From the NCBI RefSeq assembly GCF_030864005.1, contig NZ_CP132976.1, positions 5,394,001-5,458,000 of the forward strand: a stretch of 64,000 nt of DNA, given 5' to 3'. The translations under genes were made by a program, and so were the position numbers. The notes under the pieces are model-generated. The model worked only from the letters and a program-made list of their open reading frames with translations. It ran no database searches and was not told the DNA's origin. This DNA comes from Achromobacter seleniivolatilans. GTDB lineage: Bacteria; Pseudomonadota; Gammaproteobacteria; Burkholderiales; Burkholderiaceae_B. Shown here in pieces: positions 51,297-59,684 of the stretch (positions within the stretch are counted from its first letter, which is position 1; each line of letters begins with the position of its first letter).

Positions 51297-52544
51297 ATGG
51301 CATCTGTATTGTTCAAGAACGCGAACCTGCTTGATCCGTTGCAGGCTGACCTGCTGGAAGGCCATCATGTGCTGGTCGAGGACGGCGTCATCAAAGAAGT
51401 GTCGGACAAGCCGATCACCAGCGCGTCGGCGCAGGTGATTGATGCCGGGGGCCGGACCTTGATGCCTGGGCTGATAGACCTGCACGTGCATGTGCTGGCG
51501 ACGCAACTCAACCTGAGCACGCAAGGCGTGCTGCCGGATGCGCTGGTCATGATGCGCGCGGTGCCGATCATGGCGGCCATGCTGCGCCGGGGTTTTACCA
51601 CCGTGCGCGATGCAGGCGGTGCTGGTTGGGGCTTGAAGTGCGCGGTCAACGAAGGCACGGTCAAGGGTCCGCGCCTGTTCATCTCCGGGCGCGCTATCAG
51701 TCAGACGGGCGGACACGGCGATCCGCGTCCGCGTTCCGACCATCTGCGTCCCATGAGCTTTTGCGGCTGCTGCTTCCGCGCTGGCGACATCGGCCGCGTG
51801 GCCGACGGCATTGATGATGTGCGCAAGGCCGTGCGCCAGGAACTTCAGATGGGCGCCGACCAGATCAAGATGATGGCGTCAGGCGGCGTGGCGTCCCCCA
51901 CCGACCCGATCGCATCCTTTGGTTATTCGGAAGAAGAAATTCGCGTCATTGTGGAAGAGGCCGCCAGCCGTCAGACCTATGTGATGGCGCACTCGTACAC
52001 GGCAGACGCCATTGAACGCGCAATCCGCAATGGCGTGCGCACGATTGAACACGGCAATCTGGTCGACGAGCGCGTCGCGCGCTTCATGGCGGAGAAGGGC
52101 GCTTTCGTGGTGCCGACGCTGGTGACCTACGAAGCGCTGGCCAACGAAGGCGCCGACTACGGCCTGCCCCCCGACTCGGTGGCCAAGATCGCTACGGTGC
52201 GCACCGCCGGTTTGCACTCCCTGGAAATCTACAAGAAGGCGGGCGTGAAGATCGGCTACGGCTCTGACCTGTTGGGGCCGTCACAACGCTTGCAAAGCGA
52301 TGAATTCCGCATTCGCAACGAGGTCCTTTCCACTCAGGAAGTGATCCAGTGCGCCACGACCACCGCGGCGGAAGTGCTGAATCAGGTCGGCCAGCTGGGC
52401 CGCATCCAGGCCGGCGCGCTGGCCGATGTGCTGCTGGTGGACGGCAATCCGTATCGTGATATTTCCTGCCTGTTGGGGCAGGGCGAACACCTGGCCCTGA
52501 TCATGAAGGGCGGGGTCATCGAACACAACACACTCGGGGTGTAA
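51297..52544 (+). CDS. metal-dependent amidohydrolase, prolidase/imidazolonepropionase-like
   Basis: 415 residues, TIM-barrel amidohydrolase. Metal ligands: His-x-His in GLIDLHVHV (63, 65), a candidate carbamylated Lys in ADQIKMMASGG, His in YVMAHSY and TIEHGNLV, and Asp in GYGSDLLG. Binuclear metal centre expected. Members hydrolyse N-acyl or Xaa-Pro amide bonds or cyclic amides. No signal peptide: acts on a compound imported by the adjacent ABC system. A good RBS AAGGAA precedes ATG. Confidence 0.88.
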   Translation: MASVLFKNANLLDPLQADLLEGHHVLVEDGVIKEVSDKPITSASAQVIDAGGRTLMPGLIDLHVHVLATQLNLSTQGVLPDALVMMRAVPIMAAMLRRGFTTVRDAGGAGWGLKCAVNEGTVKGPRLFISGRAISQTGGHGDPRPRSDHLRPMSFCGCCFRAGDIGRVADGIDDVRKAVRQELQMGADQIKMMASGGVASPTDPIASFGYSEEEIRVIVEEAASRQTYVMAHSYTADAIERAIRNGVRTIEHGNLVDERVARFMAEKGAFVVPTLVTYEALANEGADYGLPPDSVAKIATVRTAGLHSLEIYKKAGVKIGYGSDLLGPSQRLQSDEFRIRNEVLSTQEVIQCATTTAAEVLNQVGQLGRIQAGALADVLLVDGNPYRDISCLLGQGEHLALIMKGGVIEHNTLGV

Positions 52545-52549
52545 GCGGC

Positions 52550-54208
52550 ATGAGCGATCCCACGTTTTCGCAATCGGAAGTTGGTGAAGAGTCCCGTGAC
52601 GTCAATGCCGCCAAAGGGTGGCATCCGCCGTCGGCGCCAGTCTCTCGGGACCGCGGCCTGGGGCCGTTCCCGCGCTTGATTCTGCGGGGCGCGACCATCA
52701 TCGATGGCACCGGGGCGCCGCCCTGGGGACCGGTGGACATCGTCATCGAGAATGACCGCATCACCGCGCTGGTCAACGTGGGTACGCCGCACAAAGCCAT
52801 CGACCCCAAGCGCCGTCCGGGGCCGGGTGATCACGAGATCGACTGCCACGGAAAATTCGTGACGCCGGGATTCGTGGATGCGCACGCCCACATCGGTACG
52901 CCCTATCACGCCATGAGCGGCATCGTGCCGCCGGCAGACTACATCTACAAGCTGTGGCTGGCGCATGGCGTGACGACCATTCGTGAAATGGGCTCAATGG
53001 GCGGACTGGGCTGGACGCTGGAGCAGCGCGAGCTGTCCGCCGCCAATAAGATTGCCGCGCCGCGCATGATTGTGCACTCGGTATTTCCGGCGGTGAATGA
53101 CCGCGTAAAGACGATCCATACGCCGGAACAAGGACGCGACTGGGTGCGCAAGCTGGCAGCGCGTGGCGCAGACGGGATCAAGTTCTTTGGCGCGCCGCCC
53201 GCCATCATGGAAGCCGCGCTGGACGAAGCCGCGCAGCAGGGATTGCGCTCGGGCTGCCACCATGCGCAGATGGCGGTCACCCGCGTGAATGCCCTGAAGT
53301 CCGCGCGCTGGGGCTTGACCAGTTCGGAGCACTACTACGGCCTGCCGGAAGCCCTGTTCCAAGACCGCGTCGTGCAGTCGTTTCCCACCGACTACAACTA
53401 CAGCGACGAGTACTACCGCTTTGCTGTTGCCGGCCAGACGTTCATGCAGGCAGCGCAGCCGGGCTCCGCCAAATGGCGTGAGGTCATGGATCAGTTCCTG
53501 GAACTGGGCCACACCTTTGTGCCCACGTTCAACATCTACGACGCCAATCGCGACTTGATGCGCGCGCGCCGCGCCGATTGGCACGACGAATACACCTGGA
53601 AGGCGGTGTGGAAATACTTCCAACCGCAGCGCGGCGGGCATGGCGCTTACTGGTATCGCTGGAGCACCACCAACGAAATCGAATGGAAGCAGAACTACCG
53701 CCTGTGGATGCAGTTCATCAACGAATACAAAAATCTGGGCGGCCGCGTGTGCGCGGGCAGCGATTCAGGTTTTATCTTCCAGATCTATGGCTTTGGATTT
53801 GTTCGGGAACTGGAGCTCTTGCAAGAGGCCGGATTTCATCCGATTGAAGTCTTGCGCGCCGCGACGTCGCAAAGCGCCGCGTTGTTGGGCATCGATGACG
53901 ACACCGGCTCCATCGATGTGCAAAAGCGCGCCGATCTGCTGATCCACGATCAGAACCCGTTGACCGACTTCAAGCTGCTGTTTGGCACAGGCGCCATGCG
54001 TCTTAACGACGACACAGCCAAGGTGGAGTGGAAGCGCTGCTTGCAGACGACCATCAAGTCCGGCGTGGTGTACGACACTGCGGAGTTGCTTGCGGATGTG
54101 CGTGCCATGGTGCGTGACAGCTGGACCGATGACCCCGACGGTGAACGTCCGCCTTTTGGCGGTTCCCCCGCAGGCTCGCCATGCGACCCGGCGGACGAGG
54201 CCCCCTGA
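52550..54208 (+). CDS. amidohydrolase family protein, long form
   Basis: 552 residues, larger than its neighbour by about 140. N-terminal extension (1-40) of no known type, then LILRGATIIDGTGAPPWG and VDAHAHIGTP with His-x-His (about 107, 109), candidate Lys in DGIKFFGAPP, His in CHHAQM and SSEHYYG, Asp in AGSDSGF. Only about 25% or so of the motif context is shared with the 51297 protein, so this is not a recent duplicate. Starts 5 bp after that gene; probably acts in sequence on the same imported compound. Confidence 0.85.
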   Translation: MSDPTFSQSEVGEESRDVNAAKGWHPPSAPVSRDRGLGPFPRLILRGATIIDGTGAPPWGPVDIVIENDRITALVNVGTPHKAIDPKRRPGPGDHEIDCHGKFVTPGFVDAHAHIGTPYHAMSGIVPPADYIYKLWLAHGVTTIREMGSMGGLGWTLEQRELSAANKIAAPRMIVHSVFPAVNDRVKTIHTPEQGRDWVRKLAARGADGIKFFGAPPAIMEAALDEAAQQGLRSGCHHAQMAVTRVNALKSARWGLTSSEHYYGLPEALFQDRVVQSFPTDYNYSDEYYRFAVAGQTFMQAAQPGSAKWREVMDQFLELGHTFVPTFNIYDANRDLMRARRADWHDEYTWKAVWKYFQPQRGGHGAYWYRWSTTNEIEWKQNYRLWMQFINEYKNLGGRVCAGSDSGFIFQIYGFGFVRELELLQEAGFHPIEVLRAATSQSAALLGIDDDTGSIDVQKRADLLIHDQNPLTDFKLLFGTGAMRLNDDTAKVEWKRCLQTTIKSGVVYDTAELLADVRAMVRDSWTDDPDGERPPFGGSPAGSPCDPADEAP

Positions 54209-54209
54209 T

Positions 54210-55187
54210 ATGGCCGTCGATCTATTTTTGCTGTGCGGCTTTCTGGGCAGCGGCAAGACCACGCTGCTGGTGGACTATCTGCGTGATCCGGCATCGGCCG
54301 ATACGGGTGTCATCGTCAACGAAGCGGGCGAGGTGGGCGTGGACGGCGCCATCGTTGCCAACGATAGCGACAACGTGCCCATGACGCTGATGGCCAACGG
54401 CTGCGTGTGCTGCTCCTTGCGCAGCGATCTGGTCTATACCCTGAGCGCGCTGCTGGATGCGCCGCGTCCTGACGGCGCCGGCCCATTGCAGCGCGTGATT
54501 CTGGAGTGCAGCGGCTTGTCGCGGCCGGGTCCGATCATTGCGTCGCTGGCGGACCCTGAGTTGGCCAGCCGCGGCTTGCGGCTGACGGTGGTCTGCACAG
54601 ACGACTGCGCCCGCGACCCCGATGCGCTGGCGGAAATGGACGAAGCCATGGCGCAGTTTGGCGCCGCTCACCGCATTGTGCTGACCAAAACGGACTTGTT
54701 GCCGGACGGGGCGCTGGACTCGCGTGCGGCGCGCGCCGCAGCCTTGAATCCGCTTGCCGTAATCATTGCCCAACCCGACCGGCAACAAGCCGTACAGGCA
54801 GCCTTTGCACCGTCGCAAGGCGTGACTGACCTGGCTGCGCTGGCGGCGCAGATGCTGGTGGCGGGCGGGCAGCGCGTTGCCCATCCGCGCATCCGGGTAA
54901 TGGCCGCTCGTGCGCACGAAGGCATCAGCTGGACAGATTTTTCAGAGTGGCTGGATAACCTGGCGGGTCTATGCGGCGAACGCCTGTTGCGGGTCAAAGC
55001 GGTGGTGCGCGTCAAAGAATGCGCCGAACCAATCTTGATCCAGTCGGTAGGCACCACCTTCAGCGCGCCGCAACGTTTGACGCGCCAACCCGATGCGCAA
55101 GACGCCATCATTGTCATTGCGCGCGACATCAACGTTGATGACATTCGCGCCTCCGCGCCCCATGCGCCAGTAGAGATGCTGGCCTGA
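54210..55187 (+). CDS. CobW/COG0523-family G3E GTPase (metallochaperone)
   Basis: 325 residues from ATG 54210, one base after the preceding stop. Walker A GFLGSGKTT (9-17), the metal-binding Cys motif GCVCCSLRSDL (about 71-81), switch ECSGLSRPGP and base-recognition TKTD. C-terminal domain RVKAVVRVKECAEPILIQSVG. COG0523 GTPases deliver zinc, iron or cobalt to target enzymes. Located inside an operon with two metal-dependent hydrolases, it probably loads their metal centres. Confidence 0.88.
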   Translation: MAVDLFLLCGFLGSGKTTLLVDYLRDPASADTGVIVNEAGEVGVDGAIVANDSDNVPMTLMANGCVCCSLRSDLVYTLSALLDAPRPDGAGPLQRVILECSGLSRPGPIIASLADPELASRGLRLTVVCTDDCARDPDALAEMDEAMAQFGAAHRIVLTKTDLLPDGALDSRAARAAALNPLAVIIAQPDRQQAVQAAFAPSQGVTDLAALAAQMLVAGGQRVAHPRIRVMAARAHEGISWTDFSEWLDNLAGLCGERLLRVKAVVRVKECAEPILIQSVGTTFSAPQRLTRQPDAQDAIIVIARDINVDDIRASAPHAPVEMLA

Positions 55188-55280
55188 CCGTTTTCAAGCC
55201 TGCGGGCGCGCCGCCGGGCACAGCCGGCCGTGCATCTGCATCGTAGTAAGTCGGCAGTTCCCCTTCGATACGAGGTTGTT

Positions 55281-56330
55281 ATGCAAGAAAAAAACCTGAC
55301 TCGCCGTGGCTTCATCAAGACCGCCTCGGGATTGGCCTTGGCGCCCGCCCTGGGCTGGGTGCCGGGCATGGCGCATGCCGCCGAAAAAGAAATCGTAGTG
55401 GGGACCTGGGGCGGCGACTACCAGAACCTGCTGCAGCAGATCATCAACCCCATTGTTGGCAAACAAGGCGTCAAGGTGGTGTATGACACCGGCAACGCCG
55501 TGGGCCGTGTCACCAAGCTGCGCGCCGAAAAGAACTCGCGGCGCGGCAGCATGGACGTGGCGCTGCTGGGCGAAGTGGATATGTACGACGCCGAGCGCTC
55601 CGGCACGCTGGAACCGGTGGATGCCAAGAAGCTGCCGAATCTGGCGCACGCCATTGCTGCGCTGAAGACGCCGTATTCAATTCCGCACATTTTCAGTGCG
55701 ATGACCCTGGTCTACAACACCGAGAAATTCCCGACGCCGCCGGATTCCCTGCAAGCGCTGCTCGACCCCAAGCTCAAGGGCCAGGTCGGTTTCTCGGACA
55801 TTCTGTATCTGTACAACGCGGTCTTCGTCGGCCTGGGCGCGGGCGGCGACACCAAGAGCTTTGACGGCGGCAAGCGCTTCCTGACCAAACTCAAGGCCAA
55901 TGCGCCGCGCATCTATCCGTCCAATGAGGCCGTGGCCGCCGCATTCAAATCGGGCGAGATCGCGATTGCGTGCATGTGGAAGGCCCGGGCGTTGCAGTGG
56001 AAGGACAGCGGCTTGCCCTTGGGATTCGTGATCCCCAAGGAAGGGTCGGTGCCGGTATCGTTCGAGGCGGGAGTCGCCAAGAACAGCCGCAACAAGGATG
56101 CAGCCTGGGAATATCTGAATGCGATGCTGGACGCGCAGGGCCAGGTCGGTTTTGCCGAAAAGATGGGTTATGCCCCTACGGTGACCAACGCGTCACTGCC
56201 GGAAAACCTGAAACGCGTGGGTTTCACGGAGGCCGAGGTAAAGCTGCTGCACGCTTACGACTTAAAGAGCCTGACGGAAGGAAAAGCCGACATGCTGGAA
56301 TTCTGGAACAAGGAATTCAAGGCGGGTTGA
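55281..56330 (+). CDS. ABC transporter substrate-binding protein, PotD-like
   Basis: 349 residues from ATG 55281 (GAGG six bases upstream). Tat-type signal with TRRGFIKTASG (R8-R9) and cleavage after AHA. Class II solute-binding fold: EIVVGTWGGDYQNLLQQ and later PYSIPHIFSAMTLVYNTEKF. It binds the substrate of the permeases at 48466 and 50388 in the periplasm. Ligands in this group are polyamines, opines or aromatic amides; the hydrolases of the operon favour an amide. Confidence 0.9.
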   Translation: MQEKNLTRRGFIKTASGLALAPALGWVPGMAHAAEKEIVVGTWGGDYQNLLQQIINPIVGKQGVKVVYDTGNAVGRVTKLRAEKNSRRGSMDVALLGEVDMYDAERSGTLEPVDAKKLPNLAHAIAALKTPYSIPHIFSAMTLVYNTEKFPTPPDSLQALLDPKLKGQVGFSDILYLYNAVFVGLGAGGDTKSFDGGKRFLTKLKANAPRIYPSNEAVAAAFKSGEIAIACMWKARALQWKDSGLPLGFVIPKEGSVPVSFEAGVAKNSRNKDAAWEYLNAMLDAQGQVGFAEKMGYAPTVTNASLPENLKRVGFTEAEVKLLHAYDLKSLTEGKADMLEFWNKEFKAG

Positions 56331-56471
56331 TGCGTTGAAGGCCGGTCCCGGGCACTGCCAGCCCGGGACTCTCATGCCGCAGCGCGCGGGCATAGGCGCG
56401 CTTGAATCCCCCTAGTCACTACCGCCCGGATGAGGGCGACGCCATTCAAATCATCTTGCACTGATTCTGAA

Positions 56472-56511
56472 ATGTTATATCATTCGTCAGCTATTTGTAA
56501 TGATATAACAT
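56472..56511. promoter_or_regulatory. paired Zur-like boxes upstream of zinc receptor
   Basis: ATGTTATATCATT (56472-56484) and AATGATATAACAT (56499-56511) are exact inverted repeats with a 14-bp spacer; the first is preceded by GAA, giving GAAATGTTATA, the left half of the Zur consensus. They end 14 bp before the receptor start, so bound Zur would block initiation when zinc is plentiful. Confidence 0.7.
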
Positions 56512-56525
56512 CCAAGAGAGCAAAG

Positions 56526-58637
56526 ATGAAAGGCAAGAAGCAGGGGTTCAAGCAGGGAAGAGGCGGGGCAGCGATCATGAGGGCAAGCCGCCGGGGCGCG
56601 CTGAAACCGCTGGTCTGCTCGTTGATGCTGATCGCGCCGGTGGCGCAAGCCGAGACCGAGACCGACCCCAACCGCACGAAGACCCTGGCGCCGATCACCG
56701 TGTCGGCCAACCCGCTGGGCCTGGACTTGAACAGCACCACCTTGCCAGCATCTGTGCTGGAAGGAGATGCGCTGATCGAACAACGCACCGGCACGCTGGG
56801 CGAGACTTTGAAGAACCTGCCCGGGGTCAATAGCGACACCTTTGGCGGAGGCGCCAGCCGTCCGGTGATACGCGGCCAGACCGCGCCTCGCGTCAAGGTG
56901 CTGTCCGATGGGTCCGAAGTGATGGATGCTTCCAGCATCTCTCCGGATCACGCCGTGACCGTTGAACCCTTGCTGGCCGAGCGCATCGAAGTGCTGCGCG
57001 GCCCCGCCACCTTGTTGTATGGCGGCGGCGCGATTGGCGGCGTGGTGAATGTGGTCGACAAGAAGATCCCGACTGCCGTGCCCGAGAAAGGCATCGAAGC
57101 CGAAGCGGAATTGCGCGGCGCGACCGGCACCAAGGAGCGCGCGGGCGCCGTGGGGATTACTGCGGGCCAAGGGCAGTTCGCGGTACGAGTAGAGGGCATG
57201 AAGCGCCGCACCAGCGACTACGACGTCCCTGACTGGCCAGGCGGCAAGCTGGAAGGCTCGTACAGTGAATCGTCGCAGGGCTCGGTCGGCATGTCGTGGA
57301 TTACGCCGCGAGGTTATGTCGGCTTGGCGTTTACGCATCTGGAAAGCAAGTACGGGCTGCCCGGTCACAACCACGAATACGAAGGCTGCCATCCGCATGG
57401 CACGCACCTGCACTGCGGCGGTCATGATCATGACCACGGAGATGAGGAAGAGGGCCATGATCACGACCACGAACACGGCGGTGTGCCCTATGTGAAGTTG
57501 CGCAGCAACCGCCTGGACCTGCGCGCCGAATACCAGGACCCGTTTGCCGGCTTCGAAAAGATCCGCCTGCGCGGCGGCCTGACGGACTACCAGCACGACG
57601 AGATCGAAGGCGGCGAAGTCGGCACCCGATTCAAGAACAAAGGTTATGACCTGCGCCTTGAACTACAGCACAAGCCGATCGCGGGCTGGCGCGGCGTGGT
57701 GGGCGTACAGAATGCCTACAGCGATTTCCGCGCAGATGGCGAAGAGGCATTCCTGCCGCGCAGCAAGACCCGCAGCTACGGTTTGTTTGTGCTTGAGGAG
57801 TACCAGCTGAACGACTGGCGCTTTGAAGTGGGCGCGCGTCAGGATTGGCAGCGCATTTCGCCGCAAGGCGGCGCGTCGCGCAGCAGCCTGGCGGGCACAT
57901 CGCTATCGGCCGCGGCCATCTGGGACTTCGCGCCGCAATACTCTGTCGCGCTGTCTCTGTCGCGATCGCAACGGTTGCCGAACGCGCAAGAGCTGTATGC
58001 CGATGGCGTCCACCTGGCCACCAACACGTATGAATTGGGTAACTCGGACTTGAACCGCGAGACCTCGCACAACATCGATCTGACCTTGCGCAAGCACGCG
58101 GGCGATACGCAATTCACAGCCAGCGTGTTCCACAACCGCGTGAAGAACTACATCTACGCCAACACGCTGGACCGCTACGAAGATTTCCGTCTGATCGAAT
58201 ACACGCAACGTGACGCGGAATTCACCGGCTTGGAAGGCGAGATCCGGCATCAGTTCACGCCGGTGCTTTCGGCAGCGGTGTTCGGCGACTACGTGCGCGG
58301 CAAGCTGACTGGCGGCGAAGGCAATCTGCCGCGCATTCCAGCGGCACGCGCGGGTGTGCGGGGCAATGTGAAGTGGCAGCAGTGGTCGGGCGGCGTGGAA
58401 TATGCGCGCGTGTTTTCGCAGAACGACATTGCGTCCTACGAAAACAGCACCCCGGGGTACAACCTGGTCAATGCGGTCGTGGCGTATCGCGGCCGTTATG
58501 GCGAGACCGGTTATGAAGTCTATCTGCGCGGCACCAATCTGCTGAACAAGCTGGCATACAACCATGCGTCGTTCATCTCGTCAGTGGCGCCGTTGCCGGG
58601 CCGCAGCGTGCTGTTGGGCGTGCGCATGACGTATTAA
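56526..58637 (+). CDS. znuD: TonB-dependent zinc receptor, ZnuD-like
   Basis: 703 residues from ATG 56526 (AAGAGAG upstream); ATG 56577 gives a more compact signal peptide (RRGALKPLVCSLMLIAPVAQA) and is possible. The frame extends to 56430 but would include the Zur boxes. Plug domain about 65-170 (VIRGQTAPRVKVLSDG, ERIEVLRGPATLLYGGGA), then a barrel ending in VRMTY. A His-rich extracellular loop (about 282-318, HDHDHGDEEEGHDHDHEHGG-like) marks zinc capture, as in ZnuD of Neisseria. Imports zinc through the outer membrane when zinc is scarce. Monocistronic. Confidence 0.9.
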   Translation: MKGKKQGFKQGRGGAAIMRASRRGALKPLVCSLMLIAPVAQAETETDPNRTKTLAPITVSANPLGLDLNSTTLPASVLEGDALIEQRTGTLGETLKNLPGVNSDTFGGGASRPVIRGQTAPRVKVLSDGSEVMDASSISPDHAVTVEPLLAERIEVLRGPATLLYGGGAIGGVVNVVDKKIPTAVPEKGIEAEAELRGATGTKERAGAVGITAGQGQFAVRVEGMKRRTSDYDVPDWPGGKLEGSYSESSQGSVGMSWITPRGYVGLAFTHLESKYGLPGHNHEYEGCHPHGTHLHCGGHDHDHGDEEEGHDHDHEHGGVPYVKLRSNRLDLRAEYQDPFAGFEKIRLRGGLTDYQHDEIEGGEVGTRFKNKGYDLRLELQHKPIAGWRGVVGVQNAYSDFRADGEEAFLPRSKTRSYGLFVLEEYQLNDWRFEVGARQDWQRISPQGGASRSSLAGTSLSAAAIWDFAPQYSVALSLSRSQRLPNAQELYADGVHLATNTYELGNSDLNRETSHNIDLTLRKHAGDTQFTASVFHNRVKNYIYANTLDRYEDFRLIEYTQRDAEFTGLEGEIRHQFTPVLSAAVFGDYVRGKLTGGEGNLPRIPAARAGVRGNVKWQQWSGGVEYARVFSQNDIASYENSTPGYNLVNAVVAYRGRYGETGYEVYLRGTNLLNKLAYNHASFISSVAPLPGRSVLLGVRMTY

Positions 58638-58683
58638 GGACTCACGTCCTGCATCGGCTTACGGCCGAAATCGAATCACAACC

Positions 58684-58712
58684 AAGCCGGGGCAATATGC
58701 CTCGGCTTTTTT
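58684..58712 (+). terminator. Rho-independent terminator of zinc receptor gene
   Basis: AAGCCGGGGC (58684-58693) and GCCTCGGCTT (58699-58708) with one G-T pair, followed by T-run TTTTTT to 58712. Confidence 0.85.
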
Positions 58713-58801
58713 CTTGACTGCGCCTACGTGTTTTCCCTGAACGGGTAGACCCCGATCCTGTAGTTGTTGACGCGCAGATACCAGATTTCTAGAATCCAAT
58801 T

Positions 58802-58811
58802 TGTGATCACA
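58802..58811. promoter_or_regulatory. palindromic operator TGTGATCACA before the SDR/E1 operon
   Basis: A perfect 10-bp palindrome within TTTGTGATCACATAT, 55 bp before the SDR start. The form fits an FCD-type GntR operator; the FCD regulator encoded at 62610 in the same operon is the natural candidate. A CRP-type half-site is the alternative. Confidence 0.5.
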
Positions 58812-58865
58812 TATCAGAAATAGCGTCCGGTATCCGCCGGAGCGCGGTCAGCAGCGAAGCGAAGC

Positions 58866-59636
58866 ATGGCCCAACAACTATTCAGTGTTCGAGACAAGAT
58901 TGTTCTTATCACCGGTGCGGCGGGTGGCATCGGCGCAGCGCTCAGCCGGGCTTTTGCCCAAGGCGGCGCGACGCTGGTGCTGGCCGACTTGGCGGGGGAA
59001 AAGCTGGACGCGCTGGCGTCCGAGCTGCGCGAATCTGGCGTGAAGACCGGAGCTATCGCGCTACGCGTCGAAGACCGCGAGGCTTGCGCCGACGCGGTGG
59101 CCGATGTGGTGGCCCGCTACGGCGGGGTAGACGTGCTCATCAACTGCGCCGGGGTCAACACCCGCATGCGGCCCGAGCTCTACGCAGAGGATGTGTGGGA
59201 CCACATCGTCGATATCAATCTGAAGGGCACGTTCAACATGTGCCAGGCCGTGCACGCGACGATGAGTCTGCGTGGCAAGGGCAAGATCATCAATATTGGC
59301 TCGATTCTGGCACTGGCCTCCAACGCCGTGACCGCCGCCTACTCGGCCAGCAAAGGGGGCGTTTTGCAGCTGACGCGTTCGCTGGCCTGCGCGTGGGCGT
59401 CTGATGGCATCAACGTCAATGTGATCCAGCCGGGCTGGATAGACACCGCGCTCTCGCGCCAGGCGCGCGTGGATATTCCGGGTCATGCGGAACGCGTCGT
59501 TGCCACCACCCCGTTGGGGCGTTGGGGGGAGCCCGACGACTTGATCGGTTCGACGCTGTTTCTGGCCAGCTCCGCGTCCGACTTCGTGACGGGCGCCAGC
59601 CTGGTCGTGGACGGCGGCGTTACCGCACATATCTGA
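58866..59636 (+). CDS. SDR-family oxidoreductase
   Basis: 256 residues. Classical SDR: TGAAGGIGAALSRAF (about 16-30), INCAGVN, Ser in INIGSILAL, YSASKGG with Tyr and Lys, and the usual C-terminal TGASLVVDGGVTAHI. It oxidises or reduces an alcohol or ketone with NAD(P). First gene of an operon with a 2-oxoacid dehydrogenase, so it probably forms or consumes the 2-oxo or diketone substrate of that complex. Confidence 0.87.
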   Translation: MAQQLFSVRDKIVLITGAAGGIGAALSRAFAQGGATLVLADLAGEKLDALASELRESGVKTGAIALRVEDREACADAVADVVARYGGVDVLINCAGVNTRMRPELYAEDVWDHIVDINLKGTFNMCQAVHATMSLRGKGKIINIGSILALASNAVTAAYSASKGGVLQLTRSLACAWASDGINVNVIQPGWIDTALSRQARVDIPGHAERVVATTPLGRWGEPDDLIGSTLFLASSASDFVTGASLVVDGGVTAHI

Positions 59637-59684
59637 CAGGCCAGGGCTGGCCCGTGAGCCAGCCCGGAACAACAAGGGGACAGC

